A stretch of DNA of 5,476 bases from Chitinophaga pinensis (GTDB lineage: Bacteria > Bacteroidota > Bacteroidia > SXHM01). Each line of letters starts with the position of its first letter. The stretch's first letter is position 1. Of the stretch, positions 5,030 to 5,476 are shown one piece after another. The notes below the pieces were generated by a model that ran no database searches, had not been told where the DNA came from, and worked only from the letters and a program-made list of their open reading frames with translations. Location of the stretch: the NCBI GenBank assembly GCA_945889235.1, contig CAMDBK010000215.1, positions 1 to 5,476 of the forward strand. Reading direction: 5' to 3'. The position numbers and the translations under genes are program-made.

Positions 5030-5476
5030 ATGAGAAGTTTTATTAAGTTTTTACCGGTTAACAGAAATGAGTTTGTTTCCCGTTTGTTCATTTGGGCGGC
5101 TAAAAAAAGTGCTTTTTGTATTTTAAATACAGATGAGTTTAAAAATCAGATTCCCGGATACAGTGGTTTTAAATTTATTGCCGGAATTGGTGCGTTTTCA
5201 GAATTGAAAGGTAATTCAGGAGATAATGAGTTTGCTAATCTGGAAAATTACATCAAGAGAGACAATGGTTTTTTAATGGGTTTTCTTAATTACGATCTTA
5301 AAAATCAAACTGAAAAATTAGTTTCAAAAAATACAGATCAATTAGAAATGCCTTTGCTTCACTTCTTTGAACCGGAATTAATTTTTGATTTTTCTGTTGA
5401 TGAGGAACAAATTGAGGTTGGTTATTTCACTGAGAAATATTCTGAAGAAGATATTCAATCTGTTTGTAGAAGTATT
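5030..5476 (+). CDS. pabB: PabB-like aminodeoxychorismate synthase component I, N-terminal part, truncated at window end
   Basis: The frame from the ATG at 5030 stays open for 149 codons to the window end. An in-frame TAA at 5018-5020 makes this the first possible start, and AGGA at 5023-5026 is a weak, closely spaced ribosome-binding site. The segment MGFLNYDLKNQTEKLVSKN (residues 83-101), followed by PLLHFFEPELIF (108-119), matches the N-terminal domain of Bacteroidota chorismate-binding PabB/anthranilate-synthase-I-like proteins, which usually carry a GYDLKNE-type motif there. Those proteins are about 420-430 residues, so only the first third is visible and the catalytic chorismate-binding core is outside the window. 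The role inferred is making 4-amino-4-deoxychorismate for folate, with a glutamine amidotransferase partner not seen here. TrpE is the main alternative, but its N-terminal domain is longer and differs. A -7 box lies just upstream. Confidence 0.75.
   Translation, partial: MRSFIKFLPVNRNEFVSRLFIWAAKKSAFCILNTDEFKNQIPGYSGFKFIAGIGAFSELKGNSGDNEFANLENYIKRDNGFLMGFLNYDLKNQTEKLVSKNTDQLEMPLLHFFEPELIFDFSVDEEQIEVGYFTEKYSEEDIQSVCRSI

Noticed and set aside
383..5476. A chorismate-metabolism gene cluster linking aroK and pabB
   Set aside because: The two are about 4 kb apart on opposite strands with unrelated genes and a strong terminator between them.

Overview
The window looks like a piece of a Bacteroidota chromosome. 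The evidence is a secreted protein ending in a type IX secretion (T9SS) sorting domain, TAnnTTTG-like -7 promoter boxes instead of sigma70 -10 boxes, mostly no Shine-Dalgarno sequences, and AT-rich codon use. I see no phage, transposon, CRISPR array, toxin-antitoxin pair, tRNA or rRNA. Nearly all of it is explained by ordinary housekeeping genes plus one surface or secreted protein.

Layout. Positions 1-393 (+) hold the 3' part of a PyrR-type phosphoribosyltransferase gene. It converges on, and overlaps by 11 bp, a minus-strand pair: a short-chain dehydrogenase/reductase (SDR, 936-1742) followed downstream by shikimate kinase (aroK, 383-889). A 46-bp gap carrying a 14-bp tandem repeat separates these two. 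The SDR gene is divergent from ferrochelatase (hemH, 1878-2882, +). Their 135-bp shared upstream region is largely two copies of a 33-bp imperfectly palindromic direct repeat. hemH ends at a strong bidirectional terminator (2886-2916), which also serves the convergent T9SS cargo gene (2949-4727, -). After a roughly 300-bp AT-rich intergenic region, a plus-strand gene starts at 5030 and runs off the window. It resembles the N-terminal part of a Bacteroidota PabB-like aminodeoxychorismate synthase component I.

The genes do not form one pathway. AroK (chorismate synthesis) and PabB (chorismate use for folate) are metabolically linked but lie about 4 kb apart on opposite strands, so I do not infer co-regulation. 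HemH makes protoheme. The T9SS cargo is probably exported to the cell surface or medium and has no recognisable enzymatic domain.

The points most worth checking are: an internal cysteine cluster in HemH that seems to lack its fourth ligand; a sharp change in codon use inside hemH near codon 75; the paired 33-bp repeats at the divergent promoters; and -7 boxes so close to start codons that transcripts would be leaderless or nearly so. I found nothing that convincingly amounts to a new biological system.
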